The translations under genes were made by a program, and so were the position numbers. DNA of 64,000 nt from Parapedobacter defluvii. Lineage in GTDB: Bacteria > Bacteroidota > Bacteroidia > Sphingobacteriales > Sphingobacteriaceae. The notes below the pieces were generated by a model that searched no databases, was not told the DNA's origin, and saw nothing but the letters and a program-made list of their open reading frames with translations. Shown piece by piece: positions 16,701 through 25,749 of the stretch. The stretch covers positions 124,001 to 188,000 of the forward strand of contig NZ_BMIK01000002.1 in the NCBI RefSeq assembly GCF_014642075.1, given 5' to 3'. Within the stretch, counting starts at the first letter, position 1. Each line of letters starts with the position of its first letter.

Positions 16701-18167
16701 ATGCAGATACTTCATCAGATAGGAGCGTTCATTTACCAGTGGTATTGGATACCGCTTTTATTGGTCTATGTCGCCATTATCGTCACCATCCTGATTGAAA
16801 ACCGCAATCCTACGAAAACAATTGCCTGGATTATGGTCATTGTTTTCGTACCGGTGGTGGGAATCGTTTTTTACTATTTTTTTGGTCAGAAATTTAAGAG
16901 AGTCAAGGTTTTTCGGATTCAAAACCGGGAGAAACATACCCGTTTATTAAGCGTGTGGAACAAGCTTAATCCCATTATGGATCACAACCTTGAAGTGTTA
17001 AGGCAATCCATCGGGCCGCTCAGCAGGGTTTTTACCTTCCTGAAAAACCAACGGATTGCACCGCCCTCGCTGCATAACCACGTTGAACTTTTGATAAATG
17101 GCGAACAGAAATTTCCCGAACTGCTCCGCGCAATCCGTGAGGCGGAGCATCATATCCATTTAGAATATTATATTTTCGATCCCGATGATATCGGTCTTGC
17201 GTTGATTTCGTTGTTGAAGGAAAAAGCATCCGCAGGTGTAACTGTCCGCATCATAGTCGATGCATTCGGGTCACCTAAACTCAGGCGCCGGCGGAAGCGG
17301 TTTGAAAAAGCCGGAATCCAGTTTATCCCGTTTATGCCGGTCACCTTTACGTCGTTGGCAAACGGTAATTATCGGAACCATCGTAAAATAGCCATTATTG
17401 ATGGACATACGGCATTTGTAGGGGGCATCAACATCAGTGATCGGTATGTAAACAGCGGTAAATATCCCCTGTATTGGCGGGATACGGCGGTAAAAATCCA
17501 GGGAGATGCGGTAAACGTCCTTCAGGTCCATTTTTGGATGAATTGGCACCTGGCGGAGGGATCTCCTTTTAACCTCCGCGATGGGTATTTCCACACGGTA
17601 CCTGTAATTCCAGCCGGGCATTCGGCAGTGAGTTTTGCTTTTAGCGATCCCGGCTCCAATGCGCCGTTCAACATGGAAGCTATGTTAATTGGCATTGCCG
17701 AGGCAGCACATACGGTGCGGATCTGTACGCCATATTTTATCCCCAGCGACGAGTTAAGTACTACACTTCAATTGGCTGCTGCTTCGGGAGTACAGGTTGA
17801 ATTGATGTTGCCCGCCCGGTCCGATTCTTTTCTCGTGCAGCATGCCTCGTTTTCTTTTTTGAAGCCCTTATTGGAACGTGGCGTGTCCGTGTATTTGTAT
17901 GAAAAGGGTTTCCTGCATGCGAAAACCATCTGCATCGATGGCCGGTTGGCTTATATCGGTACGGTCAACTTAGACATCCGTAGCTTTTATATCAATTTTG
18001 AAGTCAGCGCGGTCATCAGTGATCGTGATCTTTGCGCCCAATTGGACACCCAATTTGAGAAGGATAAGTCGGATAGTACCCTGATGACCCGTGCGATCTG
18101 GATGCGGCGTCCAAGATGGAAGCGCGGAATGGACTCCGTATGCAGGCTGCTGACGCCCCTGCTCTAA
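16701..18167 (+). CDS. Cardiolipin synthase, phospholipase D type
   Basis: 488-residue membrane enzyme that condenses two phosphatidylglycerols (or a related pair) into cardiolipin. Two N-terminal helices (about residues 8-28 and 38-58, with the typical NPTKTIAWI between) precede two PLD domains, each with an HKD-type motif: HRKIAIID at 227 and HAKTICID at 406. ATG 16701 is chosen; an earlier in-frame TTG at 16668 would add 11 residues without family character. It lies 44 bp after the ATP-grasp gene and may be its last operon partner, although a functional link is not obvious. Confidence 0.92.
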   Translation: MQILHQIGAFIYQWYWIPLLLVYVAIIVTILIENRNPTKTIAWIMVIVFVPVVGIVFYYFFGQKFKRVKVFRIQNREKHTRLLSVWNKLNPIMDHNLEVLRQSIGPLSRVFTFLKNQRIAPPSLHNHVELLINGEQKFPELLRAIREAEHHIHLEYYIFDPDDIGLALISLLKEKASAGVTVRIIVDAFGSPKLRRRRKRFEKAGIQFIPFMPVTFTSLANGNYRNHRKIAIIDGHTAFVGGINISDRYVNSGKYPLYWRDTAVKIQGDAVNVLQVHFWMNWHLAEGSPFNLRDGYFHTVPVIPAGHSAVSFAFSDPGSNAPFNMEAMLIGIAEAAHTVRICTPYFIPSDELSTTLQLAAASGVQVELMLPARSDSFLVQHASFSFLKPLLERGVSVYLYEKGFLHAKTICIDGRLAYIGTVNLDIRSFYINFEVSAVISDRDLCAQLDTQFEKDKSDSTLMTRAIWMRRPRWKRGMDSVCRLLTPLL

Positions 18168-18187
18168 ATGTTAAAATTGACCCGAAT

Positions 18188-18219
18188 TTTGGCATAAAGC
18201 ATCAAAAAGAATATCTTAG
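18188..18219 (+). promoter_or_regulatory. Predicted Bacteroidota-type promoter of the 18248 gene
   Basis: TTTG at 18188-18191 is followed after 20 bp by TATCTTAG at 18212-18219, seven of eight bases of the -7 consensus TAnnTTTG. This predicts a start of transcription near 18226 and a leader of about 22 nt. It would separate this gene from the upstream cardiolipin synthase unit. Confidence 0.5.
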
Positions 18220-18247
18220 CCACTTATTGTATATAAGATTGATTTGA

Positions 18248-20977
18248 ATGAACCGTATCGTTAAACTAGTCTGTTGTTCGATTTTTATCTGTTGCCAATC
18301 GATCCCTTCCTTAGCCCAGCAGGATAGCATTTCCGTCAATACTGTTGTCGAGAAAACACAGAAACTGCTAGAGGCTTATCCCATTGAAAAGGTGCACCTG
18401 CATTTTGATAAGCCCTACTATGCGGTAGGAGATACGCTATGGTTCAAAACCTACCTCACCAGTAACATGTACAATTATGACCTTAGCAAAGTGGTATATG
18501 TTGAAGTACTGAACGGTAAAGATTCGCTGATGCAAACAATGCGGATTCCACTGACCAATCATGTGGGTAAAGGCTACCTGGTATTCGATCAGGAATGGTA
18601 TACCCAAGGCAATTACCGGTTTCGGGCTTACACGAAATGGATGATGAATTTTGACCCGGCTTATTTTTTCAACAAGATTGTTCCGGTGGGCGATGTGCTG
18701 AATAATGCGCTTCATTACGACGTTACATTCAATGACCTGGGTAAAGGTAAAAATGCCCGCACACAAGCCGTCATTCAATTCAAAGACCGTGAAGGAAAGC
18801 CATTGGCCAACCGGAAGCTGAATTGGTCTGCACAGGTAGGCTGGAATCCCATTGACAATGGTAAAGGACAAACAGATGCCGTAGGTAATGTAGTCATCCA
18901 TATCAACGGGAAGGATAGGGAGCAGCTTAGAAAGGGAAACCTGTATGTATCTCTTGAATCGGGCAGCAGTGCACCACCGATGCTCGGTACGTTGTCACTC
19001 CGGTCAGCACTTTGGGATGCGGACGTTCAATTTTTTCCTGAGGGTGGCGATCTGATTGCAGGGCTGTCCAAAAAAGTAGCCTTCAAGGCGATTGGAAGCG
19101 ATGGCCGTGGGCTGGCTATCAAGGGGGCCATAGTAGACCAGAAAGGAGCGGAGGTAGCTGCGTTTTCGGATGCACATAAAGGGATGGGGGTTATCACTTT
19201 TATACCCGAGGCGGGGAATGCATATACTGCCAACGCTACCTTTGAAAATGGTGAAACCCAAAGTTTTCCGCTGCCTCCGGTAGTTGAGCAGGGAATCAGC
19301 GTAACGGTGGTGAAATCCGATACAGCACAGCTGCAATTGGCCATTTTGGCCAACGACCGTTTTTTTTCGGCAAATAAAGGCAAGGCATTTTACCTGATCG
19401 CACAAACCAATGGAATTCTTTGTTATGCTGCGCAGGCTGCTTTACGCAACGAAACGGTAGTAGTAAATCTGCCCAAAGATCGTTTCCCCACGGGCATCGC
19501 TCAACTGACTTTATTTACTTCGGAGGGGAAACCGGTGAGCGAACGCCTGGTCTTTGTCGAGAATATCAAACCCTTATCAATAGCGCTGAGTACCGATCAA
19601 CAGGAATATGCCGCCAAGCAGTTGGTTAAGTTAGGCATAAAAGTCGCCAACAACGACACAACGACGGTTGGCAGCTATTCAGTAGCGGTGGTAGACGAGT
19701 CCAAAGTTCCTTACGACGAAAACAAGGAAACAACTATATTGAGTAACCTGTTGCTTACGTCAGACCTGAAGGGCTACGTGGAGGAACCAAATTACTACTT
19801 TAATCAGCCAGATGACCAAAAAAGAGAAGCGCTTGATATCCTGTTGCTTACCCAGGGATATCGTCGGTTCTCATATCCGGATGTGCTGGCAGATCGGTAC
19901 CCCGACGTGCATTTTTTCCCTGAGCAGGGCATCGAAATATCCGGGATCCTGAGGTTGAACAATGGGAAGCCAGTGGTGAACGGCGGGCTATTGCTGTCGA
20001 TTCCCGACCGGAGTTTCCGTAAAGATACCTATACAGATGAAAACGGACACTTTGTATTTAAAGATCTGGTATTTACCGATTCGTCGCGTGTAACCATCAA
20101 TGCCCGCGGCAATGACAACTACCGCGATATGGTCATCAATGTAGATCCAACGCAATATCCGGGAATCGATACCACGGCCTACCGGGCAGACGATGTGCTG
20201 AATATCGACGCTACGCTTGCTCCTTATCTGACCAATAGCCGAAATGAATACCGGACATCCATATTGCTTGAAGAAGTGGAGGTGACAGCTTCCTCCCGGC
20301 CTAGTTTTTCACACAAAGACTATCCGGCAATTTCCGGATTGGGTATGGCCGATCACCAGATCAATGCCGACCGGTTAAAGGGATGTAATAACCTCATCAT
20401 GTGTTTGCAGACCGCACTTACAGGGATTACCTACGATAGCCAAAGCCAGCTCTTCTACATTACCCGCGATTACAATGCAGGGGGGCGTATTCCAGTGCAG
20501 TTTTTTGTGAATGGAATGGCAATGGATGTTCCTTCGCTAAACGGTATCATGCCTTCGGAAGTGGAAGGAATTGAAATTTTTCTACGCGATGAGTTGGGTA
20601 CGGTAAGCCGGATGTATCAAAATAATGGTGTTGTAGCGATTTATACCACTAAAAAGCAGGAAAAAGGACCGCGGATGTCGTTGAGTCAGATTGAGGCGCT
20701 GTTACCGAAAAGCAATATCATTGACCTGACGCCGTTGGGGTATTTGGAAGAGCGGAAGTTTTATACACCCAAATACGATACACCCGAACGCCGTGCGGTG
20801 AACGATATCCGGACCACTGTCTATTGGAACCCCGAGGTACAAACCACCGAAGAGGGTACCGCGCAACTGGATTTCTATAACGCCGACGGTGCGGGCAGTT
20901 ATCGGGTAGTTGTAGAAGGTGTGGATGCCACAGGAAATATCGGTCGGGCCGTGTATCGATATACGGTGAAGCAATGA
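18248..20977 (+). CDS. Macroglobulin-like (MG2) exported protein with TonB-receptor plug-like domain
   Basis: 909 residues with a signal peptide (cleavage near SLAQQ, residue about 24). Residues about 40-150 form an MG2 beta-sandwich (VHLHFDKPYYAVGDTLWFKTYL). More Ig-like domains follow, then a carboxypeptidase-regulatory-like repeat around 560-620 (SGILRLNNGKPVVNGGLLLS), and around 690-790 a segment like a TonB-receptor plug (INADRLKGCNNLIMCLQTALTGI). No transmembrane barrel follows. Such large periplasmic proteins are common in Bacteroidota and their function is unproven; surface assembly or binding is the usual guess. The dinB gene begins 16 bp after its stop. Confidence 0.8.
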   Translation: MNRIVKLVCCSIFICCQSIPSLAQQDSISVNTVVEKTQKLLEAYPIEKVHLHFDKPYYAVGDTLWFKTYLTSNMYNYDLSKVVYVEVLNGKDSLMQTMRIPLTNHVGKGYLVFDQEWYTQGNYRFRAYTKWMMNFDPAYFFNKIVPVGDVLNNALHYDVTFNDLGKGKNARTQAVIQFKDREGKPLANRKLNWSAQVGWNPIDNGKGQTDAVGNVVIHINGKDREQLRKGNLYVSLESGSSAPPMLGTLSLRSALWDADVQFFPEGGDLIAGLSKKVAFKAIGSDGRGLAIKGAIVDQKGAEVAAFSDAHKGMGVITFIPEAGNAYTANATFENGETQSFPLPPVVEQGISVTVVKSDTAQLQLAILANDRFFSANKGKAFYLIAQTNGILCYAAQAALRNETVVVNLPKDRFPTGIAQLTLFTSEGKPVSERLVFVENIKPLSIALSTDQQEYAAKQLVKLGIKVANNDTTTVGSYSVAVVDESKVPYDENKETTILSNLLLTSDLKGYVEEPNYYFNQPDDQKREALDILLLTQGYRRFSYPDVLADRYPDVHFFPEQGIEISGILRLNNGKPVVNGGLLLSIPDRSFRKDTYTDENGHFVFKDLVFTDSSRVTINARGNDNYRDMVINVDPTQYPGIDTTAYRADDVLNIDATLAPYLTNSRNEYRTSILLEEVEVTASSRPSFSHKDYPAISGLGMADHQINADRLKGCNNLIMCLQTALTGITYDSQSQLFYITRDYNAGGRIPVQFFVNGMAMDVPSLNGIMPSEVEGIEIFLRDELGTVSRMYQNNGVVAIYTTKKQEKGPRMSLSQIEALLPKSNIIDLTPLGYLEERKFYTPKYDTPERRAVNDIRTTVYWNPEVQTTEEGTAQLDFYNADGAGSYRVVVEGVDATGNIGRAVYRYTVKQ

Positions 20978-20993
20978 TTCAATAAGGAATGGG

Positions 20994-22058
20994 ATGCGGA
21001 AAATCATCCATATCGACATGGATGCATTTTATGCTTCGGTGGAGCAACGGGATTTTCCCGAGTATCGGGGTATTCCGTTGGTGGTGGGTGGTCCGCCCAA
21101 CAGCCGGGGCGTGGTGGCAACGGGTAGCTACGAGGCCCGTAAATATGGAATCCGTTCGGCCATGCCATGCAGCAAAGCCGCTAGGCTGTGCCCGGATGCG
21201 GTCTTTGTACCGCCCCGGTTTGATGCATACAAGGCAGTTTCTGCTAAAATCCGCGAAATATTCCGCCGCTATACCGATGTGATAGAGCCCCTATCGTTGG
21301 ATGAAGCGTATTTGGATGTAACAACGGATAAACAGTCCATCGGTTCCGCCCTGGAGATTGCACGGCGGATCAAGGAAGCCATTCGTTCCGAGCTTCACCT
21401 CACCGCATCGGCAGGTGTCTCGGTGAATAAGTTTGTAGCCAAAATTGCGTCGGATATGCAAAAGCCCGATGGGCTTACGTTTATCGGTCCGTCTCGCATC
21501 GAGCGGTTCATGGAAAGCCTCCCCGTGGAAAAATTTTTTGGTGTAGGAAAGGTGACGGCGGCTAAAATGAAGCAGCTGCAACTATTTACAGGCGCAGACC
21601 TCAAACGGCTGCCCGAGGCAGATTTGGTGCGTTTTTTCGGGAAAAGCGGACGTTTTTATTACCGTATTGTGCGGGGCATCGATGACCGTCCCGTGCAGCC
21701 TGACCGTGAGCTGAAGTCGATCGCAGTCGAAGATACGTTTAGCGAAGACCTGTATTTGCTGCCAACCATGGAAGCAGAGCTGGAAAAAATAGCGATCAAA
21801 TTGGCAGGGCGGATGCAAACCCGAAAATTGAAAGGACGGACTGTTACGCTGAAAGTGCGGTTTGCCGATTTTAAACTGATAACCCGAAGCCATTCCTTGC
21901 CTTATTATACCGATGCGATCGATGAAATTTTGTCTACTGCCCGTAATTCACTTCAATCGGTCATGACATCAGACCCAATGCCGGTACGCCTCCTGGGCAT
22001 ATCGGTTAGCAACTTTGACCGTGCCAATCCAGAAGCCAATCAGCTTTCCTTGTTTTGA
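20994..22058 (+). CDS. dinB: DNA polymerase IV (Y family)
   Basis: 354-residue translesion polymerase. Catalytic acids are in IDMDAFYASVE (near residues 7-17) and SLDEAYLD (near 101-108). YEARKYGIRSAMP is the usual fingers segment, helix-hairpin-helix motifs lie around 170-205 (FFGVGKVTAAKMKQL), and a little-finger domain follows. The protein ends NQLSLF, a clamp-binding QLSLF motif for contact with the beta clamp. This makes errors or bypasses lesions on damaged templates. Its last 19 bp overlap the convergent YihY gene. Confidence 0.95.
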   Translation: MRKIIHIDMDAFYASVEQRDFPEYRGIPLVVGGPPNSRGVVATGSYEARKYGIRSAMPCSKAARLCPDAVFVPPRFDAYKAVSAKIREIFRRYTDVIEPLSLDEAYLDVTTDKQSIGSALEIARRIKEAIRSELHLTASAGVSVNKFVAKIASDMQKPDGLTFIGPSRIERFMESLPVEKFFGVGKVTAAKMKQLQLFTGADLKRLPEADLVRFFGKSGRFYYRIVRGIDDRPVQPDRELKSIAVEDTFSEDLYLLPTMEAELEKIAIKLAGRMQTRKLKGRTVTLKVRFADFKLITRSHSLPYYTDAIDEILSTARNSLQSVMTSDPMPVRLLGISVSNFDRANPEANQLSLF

Positions 22059-23014
22059 TCGGTTGGCAATTCGAGCGGTTCATCTTCTACTTCTTCCTCC
22101 TTTAATACGACTTTCACTGCATAGGACGAAGGCCATACTCCTTTGCCATAACGGAGCGCATACACCTTCGTAAACTCCGCACCGAAATAGAGAATAGACG
22201 CCGAATAATATACCCAAAGCAGCAAAATGATAATGGCGCCTGCGGCCCCATAGGCAGATGCGGGGGCACTGTATTGCATATAAAGCGAAATCAGGTACCT
22301 CCCCAGCATAAAGAGGGCAGCGGTGAAGATGGCGCCACCGGCTACATCCCGAAAACGCATCCGTGCATCGGGTAAAAAACGGAAGATAAAAGCAAATAAG
22401 GATGTAATGACGATAAATGTGAGCCCTATGTTGATCCATTCGACAACATAGACGGATATTTCGGGGAAAAAACGTGTAATCTGCGAACTGAGTGCCACAA
22501 TCAGTCCGTTGGCGATCAACGAAACAATTAGCAGGAAGCCGAGGCCGAGTACCATGGAAAACGAGATGGCACGATTCAGAAGCATCTTCAACCATCCTTT
22601 TTTCGGCTTGGGCCGCACACCCCATATCCGGTTCAATGAGTCCTGTATTTCAGTGAAGATGGTCGTAGACCCCAATACCAGGGTACCGATGCCAACTGCG
22701 ATTCCAATCCCCGATTTATTGGACAAACTGATGTTCTGGATAATTTGTTGGATCTGTGCTGCGGTATCCGGCCCGAAAATAGCTGCAAATTCATGAAAAA
22801 CTTCGGATTGAGCATCCTGCTCGCCGGCGAGAATTTCACCGTAAAAAAAACCGACTAACCAAATGACAATGAGCAGCAGCGGAGCGATGGAGAAAATGGT
22901 GTAATAAGCCAGTGAGGCGCTCATTTTCATCGCATTATCTTTTGAAAATTCAGAAAATGTGTTATTCAGCAGCTGAAAGATTTCCCGATAGAAAGATTTT
23001 TTAAAAAGCTTCAT
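22040..23014 (-). CDS. YihY/BrkB-family inner-membrane protein
   Basis: 324 residues with six probable membrane helices. Family segments seen are MSASLAYYTIFSIAPLLLIV, GIGTLVLGSTTIFTEIQDSLNRIW, and the late LLLWVYYSASILYFGAEFTKVYA. These proteins were once called ribonuclease BN by mistake; their true role is unknown, with transport or envelope roles proposed. The 3' end overlaps dinB tail to tail by 19 bp, so no terminator can lie between the two genes. Confidence 0.9.
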   Translation of the reverse strand: MKLFKKSFYREIFQLLNNTFSEFSKDNAMKMSASLAYYTIFSIAPLLLIVIWLVGFFYGEILAGEQDAQSEVFHEFAAIFGPDTAAQIQQIIQNISLSNKSGIGIAVGIGTLVLGSTTIFTEIQDSLNRIWGVRPKPKKGWLKMLLNRAISFSMVLGLGFLLIVSLIANGLIVALSSQITRFFPEISVYVVEWINIGLTFIVITSLFAFIFRFLPDARMRFRDVAGGAIFTAALFMLGRYLISLYMQYSAPASAYGAAGAIIILLLWVYYSASILYFGAEFTKVYALRYGKGVWPSSYAVKVVLKEEEVEDEPLELPTDQNKES

Positions 23015-23061
23015 ACATACGTACTTGATGTATTCTATAAACCAGAAATTGACAGGGTTGT

Positions 23062-24822
23062 TTACGCTTGGTAGATATCTTCAATTTCTTTTTCGTAGCG
23101 CTGTAGAATAGCTTTGCGTTTTAAACTCAGCTTTGGCGTGAGTTCACCGGCATCGATTGTCCACTCTTTGGGCAGCAGTGCAAATTTTTTCACCTGTTCC
23201 CAATGTCCGAAATCCTGGTTCAGCCGGCTGATTTCGCGTTGGTATTTTTCGATGACTTCCGGTTTTTGAATCACTGTTTCCCGCGAATCAAAGGGGATGC
23301 CTTTGATCTTACACCAATTTTCCAGTACGTCAAAGGCAGGAACAATAAGCGCTCCCGGAAATTTTCGGTTTTCACCAACGACCATTACCTGGGCGATGAA
23401 GGTCGATTCCATATACTTGTTTTCGAGCGCTTGGGGTGCCACATATTTGCCTCCAGCCGTTTTGAACATTTCTTTCTTGCGATCGGTAATGCGCAGGAAA
23501 CCCTCTGCGTCCAGTTCACCGATATCGCCCGTATGAAAATATCCTTCATTGTCAATGGCTTCTGCCGTGGCTGCTTCATTTTTATAGTATCCGGAAGAAA
23601 TACTGGGGCCTTTGCACAGTATTTCGCCATCGGGTGCGATCTTTACGTCTACGTGTTTCAGTACCCTGCCCACGGAGCCGAATTTTACGCCTCCTTTTTC
23701 GAGGTTGTTTACGGCGATAACGGGAGAAGTTTCGGTGAGGCCGTATCCTTCCAACACCGGTATTCCGGCCGCCCAGAATACGCGGGACAAACGGGGCTGT
23801 AAGGCAGCGCCGCCGGAAATAATCAATTTAATGTTGCCACCGAGCGCTGCCTGCCATTTGGAAAACACGAGTTTCCGCGCAATGGCGAGACGTATGTTAA
23901 ACCACGCGCTGTTTTTTTGTGGCTCTTTGTTGCGGAGGCCAAGCGCGAGCGCCCAAAAGAAAATATGCCGTTTCACTCCGGTAAGTTCCTTGCCTTTGGA
24001 TACAATGCGGTCGTATACCTTTTCCAGTACCCGGGGTACGGTGGTGAAGCCATCGGGTTTCACGTCATTAATGTCGGCCACGATGGTATCCAGGCTTTCT
24101 GCATAATGGATTTCCACGCCTCTGGCGAAGTATAAATATACAACCATCCGCTCGAAGATATGGCAAAGGGGTAGGAAGCTCAATGCTTTCTTGAAGTAAT
24201 CGGGCAGTAGGTCATAGCAATCGTACACGTTGGTAACTACGTTTTTATGAGAAAGGTGGACACCTTTTGGTTTGCCGGTGGTTCCGGAAGTATAAATAAG
24301 TGTGAACAGATCATCCTCATGCACCGCTTCGCGATAAGGATCCAAATCCACATCCTGCTTGGTTCCCTCTTCAACTAATTGCTGCCATGAAGGTAATCCT
24401 TCGACCGCATCAAACGAGTAGACCGGAATGTCAAGATTTTTGGCTTGTAAGGCTGTCTTTATCTTGTCATGTAATTCGGTATTGCTCACAAAAATAAGCT
24501 TGACGTTTGCGTCGTCGATGATAAAGGAAAGATCCTGGCCCGAAAGAGTGGGATACAGGGGTACAACGGCGGCACCGAGCTGGTTGATGGCAAAATCGCA
24601 GAAATTCCATTCCGGACGGTTGGCAGACATCAATGCAATTTTGTCGCCTTTTTGTATGCCCTTTGCAACCAGTCCCTTGCTTAGGTTATTTACCAAAGAA
24701 ATAAATGTTTCGGTTGAATAGTTTGTCCATTTCCCGTGTGCTTTTCCTGCCACCATGACCGGTTTGGAATAATGCGCTTTGTAATTTGTCAGAATGTCAA
24801 AAATGCGGGTTGCCGGTGTCAT
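23062..24822 (-). CDS. Long-chain fatty acid CoA ligase (AMP-forming)
   Basis: 586 residues. The ANL-superfamily P-loop YTSGTTGKPKG lies around residues 175-185, followed by PLCHIFERM, GYGLTETSPVIAVNN, GYFHTGDIG and ITDRKKEMFKTAGGKYVAP, all typical of long-chain acyl-CoA synthetases. The enzyme activates fatty acids with ATP and CoA in the cytoplasm or at the inner membrane. ATG 24822 (MTPATRIFDIL) is chosen because the 17 residues upstream (from 24873) have no family character. It stands apart from YihY by 47 bp and may be co-transcribed with it. Confidence 0.92.
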   Translation of the reverse strand: MTPATRIFDILTNYKAHYSKPVMVAGKAHGKWTNYSTETFISLVNNLSKGLVAKGIQKGDKIALMSANRPEWNFCDFAINQLGAAVVPLYPTLSGQDLSFIIDDANVKLIFVSNTELHDKIKTALQAKNLDIPVYSFDAVEGLPSWQQLVEEGTKQDVDLDPYREAVHEDDLFTLIYTSGTTGKPKGVHLSHKNVVTNVYDCYDLLPDYFKKALSFLPLCHIFERMVVYLYFARGVEIHYAESLDTIVADINDVKPDGFTTVPRVLEKVYDRIVSKGKELTGVKRHIFFWALALGLRNKEPQKNSAWFNIRLAIARKLVFSKWQAALGGNIKLIISGGAALQPRLSRVFWAAGIPVLEGYGLTETSPVIAVNNLEKGGVKFGSVGRVLKHVDVKIAPDGEILCKGPSISSGYYKNEAATAEAIDNEGYFHTGDIGELDAEGFLRITDRKKEMFKTAGGKYVAPQALENKYMESTFIAQVMVVGENRKFPGALIVPAFDVLENWCKIKGIPFDSRETVIQKPEVIEKYQREISRLNQDFGHWEQVKKFALLPKEWTIDAGELTPKLSLKRKAILQRYEKEIEDIYQA

Positions 24823-25156
24823 ATATTTTATTGTTGGTCTATAATTTATTTTGCTGGCTACGTAGTAGCGCATTTAAAGTTAACAATAATTTAGAAAACC
24901 TCATAGTTTAAGTGATGTGCGACCAATTGCAGGTTACGAGGATGGAACACGGATTTCTTTTCTTGTTACCACGGATTCCACGGATTGGCACAAATTATTC
25001 GTGCCTTTCGTGTCATTGGTGGCTAATCACGTGGATTCTTGGGTGATAATGAAGCGCTTCTGCGAGATCTTTAAAAAAAAATAATATCTGTGGAAATCTG
25101 TTAAATCTGCGTCATCCTTGTTCATTCTTTGGCATTTGTTTTGCGCGGAAAGGGGC
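24823..25156. other. 334-bp divergent spacer with nonamer repeats
   Basis: No gene is supported. The spacer separates the divergent acyl-CoA ligase and barrel genes, so it must hold promoters for both. It contains a 9-bp-period array (listed separately at 24970-25023), an extra copy of the unit at 24947-24955 (ACACGGATT), and a related stretch around 25083-25115 in which an AATCTG core recurs at 9-10 bp intervals. Confidence 0.6.
24970..25023. repeat. Inverted nonamer array (CACGGATTn family)
   Basis: Six 9-bp units in register: CACGGATTC, CACGGATTG, GCACAAATT, ATTCGTGCC, TTTCGTGTC, ATTGGTGGC. The first half carries CACGnnTT-type units and the second half their reverse complement (CGTG/GGTG units), so the array can fold into an imperfect hairpin. 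The same unit type recurs at 31951-32022. Confidence 0.75.
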
Positions 25157-25663
25157 ATGGAAAGAAATCGTATCGCCGTCTTCATCGCCGTTTTTTTTAT
25201 GGGACTTATTGCCTGGCAGGAGGTTGCCGCTCAGGAAAGTCAGGAAAGCAGCACGTATACACGTGGTATTGGGGGGCGCTTTGGAGTAGCAAACGGCATT
25301 ACATACAAGCATTTCATCAATGAAAACCACGCCATCGACGGTATCCTGAATTTTCAGGGTAATCGGAGTTTTACAATTTTTAAGTTACTGGGCCTTTACG
25401 AAATTCATCAGCCGATCAATTTCGTGGATGCCGAAGGCTTACGTTGGTACTACGGCTTTGGAGGTGGCTTGGGTTCGTACCGTTATAAAGATACGGATGA
25501 AAGCGGGATGGCCTGGAGTTTTGACGGTGTAGTAGGCCTGGACTATAAAATTCCAACCGCACCGATTAATCTGTCGTTGGATTGGAAGCCTACGATGGAA
25601 CTTACACCCGAATCAGGCGTACGGTTTGATGGCATTGGATTGTCAATACGGTTTGTGTTTTAA
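25157..25663 (+). CDS. Small outer-membrane beta-barrel-like protein
   Basis: 168 residues with a signal peptide ending near EVAAQ (residue about 25) and then alternating hydrophobic strands and turns rich in Gly, Tyr and Asp, ending in the aromatic strand GIGLSIRFVF. A C-terminal Phe is typical of outer-membrane barrels folded by BamA. At this size it would be an eight-strand barrel. Function is unknown. ATG 25157 has a purine-rich AGGGG just upstream and is preferred over a TTG at 25118. The stop is followed within 3 bp by a heptad array. Confidence 0.75.
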   Translation: MERNRIAVFIAVFFMGLIAWQEVAAQESQESSTYTRGIGGRFGVANGITYKHFINENHAIDGILNFQGNRSFTIFKLLGLYEIHQPINFVDAEGLRWYYGFGGGLGSYRYKDTDESGMAWSFDGVVGLDYKIPTAPINLSLDWKPTMELTPESGVRFDGIGLSIRFVF

Positions 25664-25665
25664 TG

Positions 25666-25749
25666 GTAACCGGTGACCAGTGGTCGGTGATCGGTATCTG
25701 ACCACAGACCACCGTTCACTCATCACCGGTCACCCATCACCGACCACCA
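25666..25749. repeat. 12-unit inverted heptamer array between convergent genes
   Basis: 84 bp divide into 12 heptads. Units 1-5 are of the sense type (GTAACCG, GTGACCA, GTGGTCG, GTGATCG, GTATCTG). The remaining units are mostly their reverse complements (ACCACAG, ACCACCG, TTCACTC, ATCACCG, GTCACCC, ATCACCG, ACCACCA). The sense units are those of the 15524 array. The array fills the whole gap between two convergent genes and runs into the last codons and stop of the M61 gene. It could act as a hairpin 3' end for both transcripts. Confidence 0.9.
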
